Assembly (NCBI GenBank): GCA_023101885.1
Contig: JALPQD010000247.1
Span: 1,503,230-1,567,229 of the forward strand
Direction: 5' to 3'
DNA length: 64,000 nt
Source: Typhlomys cinereus
Lineage: Eukaryota > Chordata > Mammalia > Rodentia > Platacanthomyidae
A program made the position numbers and the translations under genes. Positions 22,029 to 32,802 of the stretch are shown here, piece by piece. Each line of letters opens with the position of its first letter. Within the stretch, counting starts at the first letter, position 1. The notes under the pieces were generated by a model. It did no database searches and was not told the origin of the DNA. It worked only from the letters and a program-made list of their open reading frames with translations.

Positions 22029-23055
22029 ATTAATTCCCGGCATCTTATCAGACAACAGTAGAATTAAATAAGAAAACGTACAAATACTTAAAGACTAAAC
22101 GACACAGTTCTGGACAAACAGCAGGTCACTGAAGAAATCAGGAAGAAATTTAAAAATTCCTAGACTCAAATGCAAATGAGAATACAGTTACCAGAACCTC
22201 TAGGAAAAGACAAGGCAATCCTAAGAAGAAAGTTCATAACTGTAAGTGCTCACATTAAAAATCATAGAGATCTCAAATGAATAGCTTATCAAAGTTGTTT
22301 AAAAGCAATAATATAAGGACAGAAGTTAACAACATAGAGACTAAAAATGACTCATATTAATATAAGTAATTAAAAATTAAGTTCTTCATAAAGATTAACA
22401 ACTCTTAGCCAACTAACCAAAAGAAAGAGAAGATCCAACTTAAAAAATTAGAGGCACAAAGACCTTTTTATAATAAACTCCAGTGAAATCCAGTTTATTG
22501 TTGAATACTTGGGCGTTTACAATCACTCATACTCAAGTGCACTTGTGTATATATACCTGCATACCCACACACATGCCCATGCACACATCCCACATACACA
22601 TATGTGAAAGATGAAAAAAATAAGAAAGATATTTTAAAAGGATGCTAGACAATGAGTTTACGCTCTTGAATGGGCAGAATTAGTATGTGAAGTGGATGTA
22701 CTACCAAAACCAGTCTACAGATTCCACGCAATCCCATCAAAATTCCACTAGCATTCTTCACAGAATTAAAGGAAAGCAATCCTAAAACTCATATGGAAAT
22801 GCAAAGTACCAGGGATAGTCAAAGCAGAAATAAAACAGCCAGAGTTTTACATGACCTGGCCTTAAACTACACTATAGAGCCACAGTGATAATGACCACAT
22901 GTTACTAGCACATGACAGACATGTAGACCAGTGTAACAAAACATAACACCACAAATAAATCTGCACAGCCATGGACTAAATTTTTTGGGAAAAGTGTCAA
23001 AAACACGCACACAAAAAAGACAGTTTTTTTTTAATAAATGGTACTGGCAGCAAAT
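21787..23055 (+). mobile_element. L1 ORF2 fragment, sense
   Basis: 'acacatgcttctcagcagaa' (21812) opens a sense ORF2 region. After a GAAA tract, ORF2-like sequence resumes near 22030 and continues to about 22460. A later ORF2 block at 22640-23050 contains 'cacgcaatcccatcaaaatt' and 'gaccagtgtaacaaaacata'. The intervening 22460-22640 includes CA-rich DNA and may be an insertion or deletion scar. No frame is intact. Confidence 0.65.
21862..22028. repeat. (GAAA)n microsatellite in purine tract
   Basis: GAAA/GAGA units begin near 21862 and become an uninterrupted GAAA run from about 21940 to 22028. The Lys/Glu-rich and Phe/Leu/Ser-rich frames on the two strands are translation artefacts. Confidence 0.97.
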
Positions 23056-23659
23056 AAATAACAAAGAAGAACAAATTAAAGTCTGTGTGATAAATTCAGT
23101 GTCTTGAGCCCTTATGGGTCAGTGGCTACTATTATTTTTCTAATGTTTCTCTCATGTGGCTTTGACTTTGAATACCCCCAGTCATTTTTAATGCTGGAAT
23201 TTTAGTTGTAAAATTTTCTGTAGAGACAGAACATTAATATGAGGTTATAATTCCAGAATGGAATTGGGGTTGCTTTTGCCAGATCCCTTAGCATCCCAGC
23301 AAGCCAGGGTGAGCTGGAAAGGACTTCAGAGACTGTGATGACTCAATGCTGAATGCCAATCCTGCCAAGACCTAACTACTACCAGAATGCAACTCTGCAA
23401 GCTCTACCTAAAACAGGAGGATGCGCTGTCCTCCTCCTTCCACTGATTATCCCAGAGCATTACTTGATACCCAAGACTGCAAAATGTCTGTTGAGACAAG
23501 TGCGAATGGCGAGTCTGATCAATCCTCTAATTTGAGCAGCACATTCCTCTCCCTGGGTCCTTACAATGTGAACATCCTTTTTTATCAACCCAGGCACCAG
23601 TACTTTCAGCTGAAGGATTTAAGGCCATCCTTTCTCCACATCTTAAAAAGTTACAACTT
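23056..23659. other. Unassigned sequence
   Basis: No gene or repeat recognised. A short frame at 23421-23666 has no motif. Confidence 0.45.
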
Positions 23660-23930
23660 TGGGTGAGAGAGATGATTTGGGGGTTAAAGCTTTTGCCTTG
23701 CAAGCAAAAGGACCTGAATTCAGATTCCAAATCCAAGGTCGAAATGTCAAGTGGTAGTGGAGACAGCCTGTAATTCTGGCCCTGGAGTGAGGAGCTAGGG
23801 AAACACCAGAGCAAAACAATAAGTAGATAGAGTAATCAAGGATGATTTCTGATGTTACACACACATTCAAGTGCTCTCTGGTACACACACCTGCGCACAC
23901 ACATAAGATACAAATACACTCACAGATACC
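23660..23930 (+). mobile_element. S1 SINE, sense
   Basis: Head 'gggtgagagagatgatttgg', then 'cttgcaagcaaaaggacctg', 'tctggccctggagtgaggag' and 'atcaaggatgatttctgatg', ending in CA-rich DNA. Divergent, hence old. Confidence 0.85.
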
Positions 23931-24071
23931 CAGTTTTGAGTGTAAAACTTGAAAATACGTGAGCTTTGAAAACAGAAATTTAGACTCAGCTATGTGACTT
24001 ACACATGATAATAGACATCAGAATCTTCACTAGGCAGATGTCTAAGTCCCATCCTCAAGAGTTTTGGGGTC

Positions 24072-24335
24072 GGGGCTGAAGAGGTGGCTCAGGGGTTAAG
24101 CCTCTGCCTTGCAGGTGGAAGGTCCCAAGTTCGGATCCTAGACTCCATGTATAGACGCCAGGCAGAAGCAGGGGCGGCCTGCTTTCTGATCCTGGTAGGG
24201 CGGAGCCTGTGAATCCCGGGGCAGAGTAAACAAGGAGGAGGTGGAGGCGGTCCATGGTGGTTCCCGAATTCGTCCGTGGTTCTACACACACGCATATACG
24301 CACAATTGAATAAATAATAAATAATTTAAAAAAAA
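24072..24335 (+). mobile_element. S2 SINE (young form)
   Basis: Full copy with GGGGCTGAAGAGGTGGCTCA head, body with 'gtagggcggagcctgtgaat' and 'gaattcgtccgtggttctac', short CA run and AATAAATAATAAATAA tail. The perfect 15-base duplication aagagttttggggtc lies at 24057-24071 and 24336-24350. Confidence 0.96.
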
Positions 24336-24350
24336 AAGAGTTTTGGGGTC

Positions 24351-25349
24351 AGGGTGCTTATCATAAGCTTCCTTGAGTGACTTTAATACAGATACTCCAC
24401 ACCCCTGGACTACATCTTATAAAATATCTTTGTAATTATGGACTTAAAAAATGTGAACTGCTCTTCTTCTTTAGGTTACTTCTCCCAGTAGCTCGCCCTC
24501 CAAGCTTGGACAATTCACTGTGCATCCAGAGTTTAACAAGTCAAGAGATGGGATCCTGATTCATGTCACCTCCTCAAATAGTCTGTGAATAGTACATACA
24601 AAATCATCAACACTTGCTACAGCCTGTCCTACAGCAGAAGGATTTGTCTTTTCAATGAGCTCCTCTAATAAGAGGCAGGTATTAAAGTGAATCTTTCTAG
24701 AATTCCTCCTTGTGCATTAATGCCAATGAAAGCTACTTACACTAATACTCTTGCTATTATCAGAATCTGGAATGTTCCCTGCAGACTCACGTTTCAATCT
24801 TTAGCAAGTTGGTCTGTCACCATCATAACACAATCTGTACCGTCCCTTGCTATGGTTCTAGAGGATGGGATGGAGGTAGGTGTGTGTCTGAGGAGTAGGA
24901 CTATGGGAACCTTTGCTGGCATTTAACTTGGATATGTCTTAACTTTCTTAACACCGTGGACAGTTGCCTTTGAGTGACTTAGGTAGGAGAAAGCTTACAG
25001 TTAAACATTCTTGTTTCTGACTTGGACCCATTTCTTAAAACCTCTGCAAATTGGCGTGGCCCAGTAATCTTCACCTGCCAATAGAACAACTGCAAATTGC
25101 CCCAAGACTGTTATTGACTCAAGATGGCAAATAGAGATAAGGAAGGAAAAGTGCCTCTGTCTGGTCTGCAATCTGGGCACAATTTATCATTTCTACAAGA
25201 AAACATTTATTTAGTTCTTCCCGGTCAACTCTTGGGAGGTGAAATATAAAAGTGGAAAGAAAAAGGTTAGCAAAGGTGCACTCAGCTGCTCACGATGGCT
25301 AGCTCACATCGCAGCTGCAGGTTGGATCAGGGGCCTTGCCTGGAGATAA
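24351..25349. other. Unassigned sequence
   Basis: No gene or repeat family recognised. Small frames are present without motifs. Confidence 0.45.
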
Positions 25350-25530
25350 TGAAATATTTATTGAGCATCTGTTACATGCAGGCCTTGAGCTAGGAGCTGA
25401 GGATGAAATGAAGAATCCAAACCAGTTCCTGCTCTATGTGGGTGCCTTTGAAAAGACGGCCCTGACTGCAGCAAGAAAAGCAGACAGAATGCTCAGAACT
25501 GCTGGCAACAGAGAAGGACGGTCGAGGGGA
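25350..25530 (+). mobile_element. Ancient mammalian repeat, possibly L2-like
   Basis: 'tatttattgagcatctgtta' followed by 'gagctaggagctgaggatga' recalls a common old mammalian repeat. The rest is too decayed to be sure. Confidence 0.35.
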
Positions 25531-26849
25531 CGTGGCAACATCAACATGGCACAGTAGTGAGGGTGGAGAGAAAGAACAGACTGCAGAGGGTTTCGGAAGC
25601 AACGCTTGAGTAGCCACAGTGACCTGTACTGTGCATGTTGTCTGCCACTGTCCAGGAGAAAGTGGACCTCCATCCAGCAGGCCCTGCCGCCAGCCACTCA
25701 CAGGAACAGATGTCTCCGTGCCCCTGGGGTCCACAGTGACTCCACAGAAACATTTCACTCCATGCAGCAGATATGTGAGAAAGCCGACAGCTGAGCGTGG
25801 TCCTCTAGGATTGGCGCTGTGGGATCACAGGGGTTGTAACTTCTGGTGCTAGCTTTAGGGATCAGGAGAAACTGTCTCCCTCCTCTTTGCGTGCCGGTCT
25901 CCCACCTCCTACACTCTGCACCAGCTGCCTTTCCACACCCATCTTTTCACACTGGAGTTTGCTCCGATCAGCCTAAACATGAAGGCCCGTGAGCTTCAAA
26001 AGGGTCATCTACGACAGGCCGTGTATACAACCCCATTCTGCTCCTTCATTTTATATTTTGTGCCTCCTCTCTTTTGATCATATTCTGATGCAGGGTTTTT
26101 TTCTCCCTGGATTTCCCATCTATGTCGAGAACAAATGACATGCTAATGCGTTCAATTGATATCATATGTGGTAGCGTTGAAAGAACATGCCAGAATATGT
26201 GAAGTTATAGGGCAGTGGAAAGTACCCATGGCAATGTTACCCTGTTTAGCAAACATATGAGGAAAAGTTATGCTGAGACAATCAAAACATAACAGAGGTC
26301 AACTTTGACAGGTCCAAGTTCAAAACCAATATTTTCCACTGGTGACCTGCCAGGCAAAAATAACATTCATACACTCTGTGCTTTGAAATATATAGTATTT
26401 GTGAAACTGACTTTCTTGGTACCTTTCAGACTGTCTCACAACTGTTTCTACAACTCAGGACAGTATTTTATTTCATTAGAACAATTCTGTACCCCTTTTC
26501 TCTGTGATAAGCTAGTGTTATTCCTAATTCACCAACCTTCCCTTTTTATCCCTATTTCTCATGTGTGTTATGAAAGCATTTTGAGACAGAAATATTTAAA
26601 AGGAAAAAAAGGAAACACTTTTGTGTAATCCAAAGATGCTCATGCAATGTGATCAGCATTTATAAAAAGCTAAGTCCTTGGCCACACTCACTGGTGATGT
26701 GGCTTCTTTGATATTCATTGAGATTCCAGTTTTCTTAGCATCCCGTGACTCTGTATAGTGTGGCGTATGAGGAATTACCTGAAGTTTATCTTTTGTCTAA
26801 ACTTGACTCAAGGGGAAAAAAGAAAGATCAAAAGCAATAGGGTGATGTA
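25531..26849. other. Unassigned sequence
   Basis: 25531-25900 is moderately GC-rich with overlapping frames on both strands (up to 122 codons on the minus strand) and no recognised motif. 26000-26840 is A/T-rich. No gene or repeat family recognised. Confidence 0.45.
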
Positions 26850-27170
26850 GTTTCCTGGTGCCAATGGAAGGACTAATACCCTATCCCTTCAGTCCTTGCT
26901 GACAAGGCACTATAAAACCAGTGGCTTTTAAACAACAGGCATTTTATTCCTCGCAGTTCTAGAGGCTGGGATTCCAAGATCCAGGACTGCAGATCTGGTA
27001 TCTTGGAATCTATGACCTGACAGGACCTCTTCTCATTCATGACAGCATTGTCTTTGTGGCTTTTTATGGCTATCACCCTGGGGCACGCATGTTTGTTCTC
27101 TGAGACTGAAACCTTGGACTGCCCAAACTTGCCCACCCAATTTATGTACTAGAAAGCTATGGACACATCT
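26850..27170 (-). mobile_element. Ancient eutherian interspersed repeat
   Basis: 'gtggcttttaaacaacaggc' (26921), 'cgcagttctagaggctggga' (26953) and 'ttccaagatccaggactgca' (26972) match a widespread eutherian repeat that carries '...aaacaacagaaatttatt...cagttctggaggctgg...'. I do not recall its family name reliably, and the strand shown is arbitrary. Confidence 0.5.
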
Positions 27171-27210
27171 GTTTCTAAGTGTAGAAGTTTCTTAAGAAGT
27201 AGATTTGTGG

Positions 27211-27504
27211 GGCTGGAGAGGTGGGTCAGGGGTTAAGCCTCTGCCTTGCATACAGAGGGTCCTGAGTTCGGATCCTGGATCCCACGTATAGGAAGCAGGG
27301 TCGGCCTGCGTTTCTGGTCCTGGTAGGGCGGAGCCTGTGAATCCCCGGGGCAGAGTAAACAAGGAGGAGGTGGAGGCCTCCATGGTGGTTCCCGAATTCG
27401 TCTGTGGTTCTACACACACACACATACATACACACACATATAAACACACGCACACACATGCATACATGCACAATTGAATAAATAATAAATAAAAAATTTT
27501 AAAA
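27211..27504 (+). mobile_element. S2 SINE (young form)
   Basis: Head 'ggctggagaggtgggtcagg', body lacking about 20 bases near 27285 relative to other S2 copies, then 'gaattcgtctgtggttctac', an interrupted CA run and an A-rich tail. A perfect 17-base duplication aagaagtagatttgtgg lies at 27194-27210 and 27505-27521. It landed at the 5' edge of an older SINE. Confidence 0.95.
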
Positions 27505-27519
27505 AAGAAGTAGATTTGT

Positions 27520-27846
27520 GGGCTGGGGAGATGGCTCAGGGGTTAAAACCTTTGCCTCCCAAGCAAAAGCATCTATGTTCAGATCCCCAGTTATCATGTA
27601 AAGTACCAAATGGACATGGTGGCAGCCTTCTGGCTTTGGAAGGTAGAACCTGGGAAACACAAGAACAAAGCAAAAAGGAGGTAAAGTAGTCCAGGACGAC
27701 TTTCTATGTCATCCTTGGGCAGCTACGGGCACTCACAGTCAAGTGTTATCTGGTACATGTGCACACACACACACACACACACATACACACACACACACAC
27801 ACGAATGAATGAATGAATGAATGAATGAATGAATTGAATGAATGAA

Positions 27847-27877
<31 letters not shown>

Positions 27878-27885
27878 AAAGTGTT
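27520..27885 (+). mobile_element. S1 SINE, sense, with long microsatellite tail
   Basis: Head 'gggctggggagatggctcag', 'cccaagcaaaagcatctatg', 'gcagccttctggctttggaa' and 'gtagtccaggacgactttct' identify S1. The tail is expanded CA, then GAAT, then AAAT units. Confidence 0.88.
27762..27879. repeat. Compound (CA)n-(GAAT)n-(AAAT)n microsatellite
   Basis: CA run at about 27762-27802, GAAT units at about 27803-27845 and AAAT units to about 27879, grown from the tail of the SINE at 27520. Confidence 0.95.
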
Positions 27886-27889
27886 TTTA

Positions 27890-28440
27890 AAAATTTATAA
27901 AAAATTAAGTATTATACACATGGCAAAATTGCTTATTGTCCAATTTCCTAAAGAACCCTAGCTAAAATTTTACTGTTGTAACATTCTGTGTCTTTCTTCT
28001 TATTTGAACTTCTCTCTTGGAGAATAGCACGGCCATCGCATGACAACCAGTGCATAGAAGCACCAGTTGGCATTAGGGATAATTCATAGCCAGGGCAGCA
28101 GCAGCAGTTGTGGTGAGCACGCAAGAGTGTCTCTGTGAATAATGACGCTTCTGCTCTGCTTTGGTGAGCTTTGCTGTTACCTCAACCAGAAATGTGATTT
28201 TTCAGTTTAAGACACTCTTGTCTTTCTTTCCGCCTCTCATGAACTCTACCTAGGCTACCCTCAGTGGTCCCTGTGTAGAAGGACTCTACGGGGAGGCCCC
28301 TTTCCACTTCGGGACAGATGGTGAAGCAGGCTGACATCGCCCCAGGCTTTGTACTCAGGAGGCATCTGATGCGTCTCTCCTTTGTTTGATGACCAAATTT
28401 ACCCCCCAAATCGTAGTCACCCAGCTGAGAAGAGTGTTTA
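27890..28440. other. Unassigned sequence
   Basis: No gene or repeat recognised. Confidence 0.5.
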
Positions 28441-28489
28441 ATTTTTTCGTTATATATTATTTTTATTTATTTTTGGTTAGGACATTCTT

Positions 28490-28822
28490 TTTTAACTTTA
28501 TTATTTATTTATTTACCCATTTACCCATTTATTTATTTATTGTGTGTGTGTGTGTATGTGTGAGTGTGCGCGCACGCACGCGCGTGTGTATCAGAAGGCA
28601 CTGTGTGTCTCTGTGGAAGATCAAGGGTGACTTCAGGAATCATCCTGGATTGCTTCTACTTCCTTTTTGCTTCACTCTGGGATTTCCCAGACTCTGCCTT
28701 TCAGAGCTGGAAGTTTAGGTTGCAGCCAGCCATTTCCCCCTGGCATTTTATTTGGGCCCTGGTATCCAAGTTCTTCTGCTTTGGAGGCAAAATCTTAACC
28801 CCTGAGCCATCTCTGCAGCCTC
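28490..28822 (-). mobile_element. S1 SINE
   Basis: Antisense copy: TTTA-rich tail and GT run at 28500-28590, 'caggaatcatcctggattgc' near 28634, 'ccctggcatttt' and head 'cctgagccatctctgcagcc' at the right end. It abuts the L1 3' end that follows. Confidence 0.88.
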
Positions 28823-29145
28823 GTTTTATATTCTTTTAGAGTTTCATATATGAATACAGTGAATTTATTATATTTTCCAACTTTAATCCACAGTCGCATC
28901 TCCTTCCTTTTCCCATTACAACCCTTTGTCTTTCCTACCATTCTCCCTCATATTTTCGTGTCTTTTTGTTTGTGTGGCCCACTGAGTTTCATCTGGTTTC
29001 CCTTTGATGGCATGTGATGAGCACTTTGCTGGAGTGTGAATCATACAGATACCTGATGACCCATCCTCCCCCCTCCCCCATCATCAGGATTAACTTTGGG
29101 TGAAGGGTCTCTTGAGACTTTTCAGAGAAAGGTGTTTTCAACTGC
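28823..29145 (-). mobile_element. L1 3'UTR end, antisense
   Basis: 'tttcatatatgaatacagtg' (28843), 'gtggcccactgagtttcatc' (28974) and 'ggtgaagggtctcttgagac' (29099) follow the inverted rodent L1 3'UTR, close to the copy at 52088-52420. Confidence 0.7.
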
Positions 29146-29158
29146 TCAGAACACCTAG

Positions 29159-29567
29159 TATCATAGTTACATACAGGTGTCAACTTGACAGTTGAGGGTT
29201 TGAGCTCTCGGTGCATTTGTAAAGATCTAAATTAGACCCTAAGCGAGTCTGCAGGATCGATGGGGAGGCCCAGTCCATGGAGAGAGGAGCTAGTCCTTCG
29301 GCAGCGGGATAAGCCGGAGGGAAGTGGTCAAGGAAGTTGACATCCTTTGGTGTACTTGGCCGGACGTACTGGTCTGGCAAGCAAGGGTTATTCCTCTCAG
29401 TAATCCTGTATATGGACATGGTGTGGCCAGTTCCTTTGGTGTTGGTGTGGACTCTCCTGTCAAGCTGGAGTAAGAACTGTAACAGGACAATCATAAACCA
29501 GAATAAAGGCCTTGTTCCCTTAAGCCATTTGATAGAGAACTTATCACCAACAGTGCAGGCCGACTTC
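29159..29567 (+). mobile_element. GTCAACTTGACA-type interspersed repeat
   Basis: Starts at about 'tatcatagttacatacaggt', then 'gtgtcaacttgacagttgag', a mid-element 'catggtgtggccagttcctt', 'ctctcctgtcaagctggagt' and an end 'cttatcaccaacagtgcagg'. It shares this order with the copies at 31264 and 40592. No coding region. Confidence 0.75.
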
Positions 29568-30717
29568 CTCACCTAACCTCATCAGAGGTGAGCAGAATTA
29601 GACAACCTTCTTTTGTGACAGAGGAAAGAATTGAGTCACCGTTTGGTTAAGTCATTTCTAATCCATTTATCCAGCAGACCTCCCATACTGAGCATTAGAA
29701 CTTCACTTCTCCACTTGCCAAGTTACAGAAGAGAATTTGGATTGTGTTCTGCTCGATTTCACTGGGTCACATGAAAGCGGCGAGGGCTGCAGAGCAGTGG
29801 GGTGGGGATGGGGGGGGCGCTAAGGCCACGTAGAGCAAAACATCGCCTACTTTATCTCAGCAGTGCAGGCATTTGTCTTCAGAAGGGGATTCCTCCTCCC
29901 TAGAAAAGAACGTCTGGAAAATTCTTCCAGAGAAGGTTCAAAACAATGACTTCAGATGAAGCAGGCGCAGCGGAGTAAACATCAGCCCAACCAAAGATTT
30001 CACAAATCTTTGCCTGAGTGGACCCTGCCAGCGAGCTGCTTTCTGTAATTGGTGGGATTTCTTTCTGAGCCCACGGGAGGCTACTGTGAAAGGTCCCAGA
30101 AGCATGTCAGTTACCAAGAAGAGAAGAAAGAACTGAGTTCCACACTGACACATAGACAAGGTACTGTCAAGTTTTCCCCCTCTGCGGCCCTCTCTCCTCC
30201 ACCAGGAAATGCCTGGGCACTCTGCCATCTGGCTCATCCGAGACTAGGCAGTAAAGCAATCACATTTGTTGATTAAAAACCAGCCTACCTGGAATATAAA
30301 TATTCCTTTCAAGTAGCAATATTACTCTATCGGTGGAGCATGTAAGGAAGTCTGTTCTGTGTCATTTTTCCATTAAAATGCAATTCTAATAGAATCCCAG
30401 CTACCCGACAACATCTGCTCCAAATTTTCCTGTGATTTATATGCCCATGTGGTCAACTCTGTGTATAAATACAGATTCTGAGAGGGATCTTGTCCTATAT
30501 ACAAGTCAAAGTGGAAAGCTAGATATTTAATTACATCATGAAATTTGTTTTAGATCTCAGAACAGCACATTGTCAACCAGATGTTCATACATCCAAGTTT
30601 ATTATTTCACATCAATGAAACACGAGTGCTTTTAGCTGTATATGTTCATTGTAATTAATTCTGAGTATTTTTCTTCACTTATTCCCATAACAGTGGTGGG
30701 TAAGAGAGAAGATGCAG
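29568..30717. other. Unassigned, including A/T-rich non-repeat stretch
   Basis: A run of G at 29799-29817 (gggg-t-gggg-at-gggggggg) could fold as a G-quadruplex. 30250-30680 is A/T-rich, free of recognised repeats and may be single-copy DNA. No gene recognised. Confidence 0.45.
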
Positions 30718-30778
30718 ATTCCATTAACTCAGCTCTACAGCTGGGGAAACTTGTGGTCACACAGCAAATCAAGCAATC
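30718..30778 (-). mobile_element. MIR fragment, antisense
   Basis: 'acagctggggaaacttgtgg' followed by 'tcacacagcaaatcaa' is the inverted MIR core. Confidence 0.55.
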
Positions 30779-31035
30779 TGCACATAATTTTTCTGACTGT
30801 TAACTTAGTTTTGATGGATGGCCTTATTCTAAGTTTATTAAAATTATTTTAAATTTAATAAAATAAATTATTAAAGCAAACATTGTCCACATTCAATGGG
30901 AGGAGTAGAGATAAGTAACAAAGAAAATGAAATGTTTGGACAGTCCCACATCAATGGAAGCCCATTCTTTTAGCTAGGAACTATTTTTTTCATGAGTATA
31001 TACTTGTGTACTCTCAATTGCTCATTTGCTTGTGT

Positions 31036-31263
31036 GAATGCATGTGTGTGTGTGTGTGTGTATATATAGAGAGGGCACTTGAGTTTGTGTGTGTCTATTG
31101 AGGAATCATCTTGGATTGCACTTCCTTCTTATTGCTTTGCTCTTATCTTTCCCAGGCTCCACATCCAGGACCTAAATTACAAGCCACCATCATTTCCATG
31201 TAATAGCTGGGAATCTAAATCCAGGCCTTATCTTTTGAGCAAAGGCTTTAACTCCTGATCCAT
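31036..31263 (-). mobile_element. S1 SINE, split by another repeat (left part)
   Basis: Antisense S1: GT run near 31046-31062, 'gaggaatcatcttggattgc' near 31100, 'aaaggctttaactcctgatc' near 31241. It breaks off at 'ccat', where its head should continue. The missing head piece (agccatctccccagcc) is found at 31681-31696, beyond the repeat at 31264-31680. Confidence 0.85.
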
Positions 31264-31680
31264 TGTCATAGTTAAGCACAGGTGTCAACTTGACAGTTGA
31301 GGATTTGAGCTCTGAGCACATTTGTAGGGAATTAGTGGTTGAGTTAAGCCCAGAGTGAACTTGCAGGAGATTGTCTAGCTGATGGGGAAGGCTCAGCCCA
31401 TGGTGGGTGGGACTAGGACCTGAAATAAAATACAGAGAACTGATTGATAAAGTGGGCATCCCTGTGTACACTTGGCCAGACATGCTGATCTGGCAAGTAA
31501 GCATCGTCCCTCTCTCAGCCATTATGTAGAGATGGTGTGGCCAGTTCCCTCAGCCCTGGTGTTGCTCTCCTGTCAAGCTGGACTATGAACTGTAACCAGA
31601 CTATTGTAAGAAAATAAACCCCTTCTTCCCTTAAGCCATTTGATGGTCATTTATCAGCAACCATGCAGGCGAACTACAAC
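31264..31680 (+). mobile_element. GTCAACTTGACA-type repeat inserted into a SINE
   Basis: A 417-base element with the same internal order as the copies at 29159 and 40592 separates the two halves of one S1 SINE. Its ends, tgtcatagtt and the complement of aactacaaca (tgttgtagtt, counting base 31681), agree at 8 of 10 positions, so it may have short terminal inverted repeats. The flanks atccat (31258-31263) and agccat (31681-31686) could be a 6-base target duplication with one change. No open frame of note, so non-autonomous. A URR1-like hAT relative is a guess. Confidence 0.75.
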
Positions 31681-31696
31681 AGCCATCTCCCCAGCC
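31681..31696 (-). mobile_element. S1 SINE, split by another repeat (head part)
   Basis: agccatctccccagcc is the inverted extreme 5' head of the SINE whose remainder lies at 31036-31263. Confidence 0.75.
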
Positions 31697-32111
31697 TCTT
31701 GCTGCCCATGCAGGAAATAGACTGCTAATGCATGACAGTAGAAGAGCCCAGTCAGCTGGGCTGGTGCGGCAGGCAGGTAAGAGCATAGACTTGGAAGCAC
31801 AGATGAAGAGCGAAGAGCCTTCAGAAAAGATGGAGAAGACAATTGAATGTATGTTGACAGATGTGCTGCTTATGAAGGATATGAGAGATGAGGGCGAGAC
31901 GGTTGGTTCCCAGGCTGTCATCTGTTTATGAAGATAGAAGATGACCGAGAACAGCCTTGGAGCTTGACGGCGAGTTCAGCACTTAAACAGACTGCCATGG
32001 TGCTGAGTCATCAAGCGGTGGTGTCAACAGGGAAAACAGATACCATCCCACTTACACCCCGCATCAGCCCTGCCGGCTCTGTGATGGGAGATTGCTCAGC
32101 ATGCTGCTTTA
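31697..32111. other. Unassigned sequence
   Basis: Overlapping short frames on both strands (up to 126 codons at 31928-32308, running into the next SINE) have no recognised motif. Confidence 0.45.
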
Positions 32112-32331
32112 AGGGTTTAGCATGTGGCTCAGTTGGTGGAGCGCTGAGTGACATGCAAAGGCCTGGGTTCAATCTCAACCCCTCAAAAACCAGGCCTGCC
32201 ATGCATACCTGTAATCTAAGCACTGAGATGGAAGCAGATGAAGAGGCAAGTTCAGAAGGTCAAGTTCATCCTCAGCCATATGACTTGAGGCCAGCCTGCC
32301 ATGCATGAGACTCTATCTTTAAAAAAAAAAA
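32112..32331 (+). mobile_element. ID-B1 dimeric SINE
   Basis: An ID-like head ('tagcatgtggctcagttggt', 'cctgggttcaatctcaa') is joined to a B1-like half ('catacctgtaatctaagcac', 'cttgaggccagcctgcc', 'gagactctatctttaaaaaa'). This fused arrangement is known from rodents. Confidence 0.85.
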
Positions 32332-32348
32332 ATTACTATAGCTTGAAT

Positions 32349-32392
32349 TTTTTTAAATTTTTTCTCTTTTTATAAACTTTATTTATTCACTT

Positions 32393-32459
<67 letters not shown>

Positions 32460-32683
32460 ACTGTGTGTCCCTGTGGAGGACCAAGGGTGACTTCAGGAAT
32501 CATCCTGTATTGCCTCTCTTTCCTTTTTCCTTTAATCTGGGATTTCCCAGATTGTACCCACCAGGGCCAGAAGTGTAGGCTGCTGCCATTTTCTGCCTGG
32601 TGTTTTTAACGTGGTACCTGAAGTCCAAACTCAGAGCCTTCTCTTACTAGGCACAGTCTTAACCCATGAGCATCTCCCAGTCC
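32349..32683 (-). mobile_element. S1 SINE with target-site duplication
   Basis: Antisense copy: T-rich tail, GT then GA microsatellite at 32393-32455, 'caggaatcatcctgtattgc', 'gctgctgccattttctgcct', head 'gagcatctcccagtcc'. The 9-base repeat agcttgaat lies at 32340-32348 and 32684-32692. Confidence 0.9.
32393..32455. repeat. (GT)n-(GA)n microsatellite
   Basis: About 19 bases of GT followed by about 44 of GA, inside the tail of the SINE at 32349-32683. Confidence 0.97.
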
Positions 32684-32802
32684 AGCTTGAATGTTTTTAT
32701 CCTTGACAAAATTCATATCAAACTTCATTTCATTTCAACAGTACTGGGAGGTGGAACTTTTAGAAGGTCATTGAAGCATGGGATTGGCATTAGGTGCTCT
32801 TA

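Noticed and set aside
31697..32308. Frames of 67-126 codons as an exon
   Set aside because: They run into the ID-B1 SINE and have no motif.
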